5,701 nt of DNA from an uncultured Oscillospiraceae bacterium (GTDB taxonomy: Bacteria > Bacillota > Clostridia > Oscillospirales > Oscillospiraceae). Shown here piece by piece: positions 5,485 to 5,701 of the stretch (its first letter is position 1; the number at the start of each line of letters is the position of its first letter). The notes under the pieces were generated by a model. That model was not told where the DNA came from. It was given only the letters and a program-made list of their open reading frames with translations, and did not search any database. The position numbers were made by a program, and so were the translations under genes. The stretch spans positions 1-5,701 of the forward strand of contig CAJOCV010000217.1 of the NCBI GenBank assembly GCA_905233785.1, read 5' to 3'.

Positions 5485-5701
5485 GTGTTGCTGCGAAAAC
5501 TGACGCTTTCAGTGACCCGCTTGTAGAAAAGCAACATAGCAGGCAAGGAGAAAAATAATACTGATGGTAACGATTCCGTCTTGCGTGGCTTTGGGGGAGT
5601 TTATACTAAGTCTCAATAGAACGGTTTGAAATCTTCCGGCCAGATTTGCGCCATACTGCGTTGCAGCCCTTGGAAATACACAAAGTATTCCCTGCGGTCT
5701 G
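5485..5701. other. Intergenic region without a recognisable gene
   Basis: Together with the palindrome and terminator this completes a gene-free stretch from 5386. A 7-bp inverted repeat TGTTGCT (5486-5492) / AGCAACA (5530-5536) encloses a smaller hairpin ACTGA (5499-5503) / TCAGT (5509-5513). AAGGAG (5545-5550) resembles a ribosome binding site, but the only frame it could serve (ATG 5564 to TGA 5629) encodes just 21 residues with no recognised features. A poor promoter-like pair, TTGCGT (5581-5586) and TATACT (5602-5607), has a 15-bp spacer. The right third looks like a repeat element (separate entry). Confidence 0.6.
5631..5701. repeat. Partial repeat element sharing its core with the MITE-like element, cut by the window edge
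   Basis: AATACACAAAGTATTCC (5675-5691) is identical over 17 bp to 4094-4110, and ATCTTCCGG (5631-5639) is identical to 4050-4058. The distance between the two blocks is 44 bp in both places, while the sequence between has diverged. The left end does not carry the GGCAACACC terminus of the first element, so it is a relative or a shuffled copy. The hairpin arms around the core (GGAAATAC / GTATTCC) suggest that the right half lies beyond 5701. Confidence 0.6.

Noticed and set aside
5564..5629. 21-residue open frame after AAGGAG (5545-5550)
   Set aside because: Spacing of 13 bases is long, no homology or membrane pattern is evident, and it runs up to the repeat element; not enough to call a gene.

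Overview
The window is GC-rich bacterial DNA with three protein-coding loci, all on the + strand: the 3' end of a HAD-family phosphatase gene, a frame-broken mfd (transcription-repair coupling factor), and an intact gene for a membrane-anchored parvulin-type peptidyl-prolyl isomerase (PrsA/SurA-like foldase). The mfd-to-foldase order is common in Clostridia. With sigma-70-type promoters, Gram-positive-style protein sequences, high GC and small palindromic repeats, it suggests a gut clostridium of the Oscillospiraceae/Ruminococcaceae type. That taxonomic call is inference.

Layout. 1-426: HAD phosphatase C-terminal part, which ends inside a degenerate heptamer repeat that also forms a weak terminator (410-443). 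448-476: a near-consensus promoter whose predicted start point lies only about 3-4 nt before the mfd ATG at 487, so the mRNA would be essentially leaderless. 487-3938: mfd, complete in domain content but split over three reading frames by two breaks, near 811 and near 2186. Both shift the frame in the same direction (net +1 or -2). At the second, about ten conserved residues are missing, so a deletion of about 29 bp is the best explanation. 3939-4170: a second heptamer repeat block in opposite orientation to the first, a strong promoter (3978-4006), and a 130-bp MITE-like element with 21-bp imperfect terminal inverted repeats that makes up nearly all of the 5' untranslated region of the next gene. 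4171-5385: the foldase gene. 5386-5701: a REP-like palindrome, a strong intrinsic terminator (5434-5484) and, running off the right edge, part of a second repeat element that shares a 17-bp palindromic core with the first.

The genes act in different processes: small-molecule dephosphorylation, transcription-coupled DNA repair, and folding of exported proteins. Each of the last two has its own promoter. mfd has no convincing terminator after it, so read-through into the foldase gene is possible, and the terminator at 5434-5484 would end both transcripts. No defence system, CRISPR array, tRNA or rRNA is visible. The unusual content is the small-repeat architecture around the genes and the double frame break in mfd.
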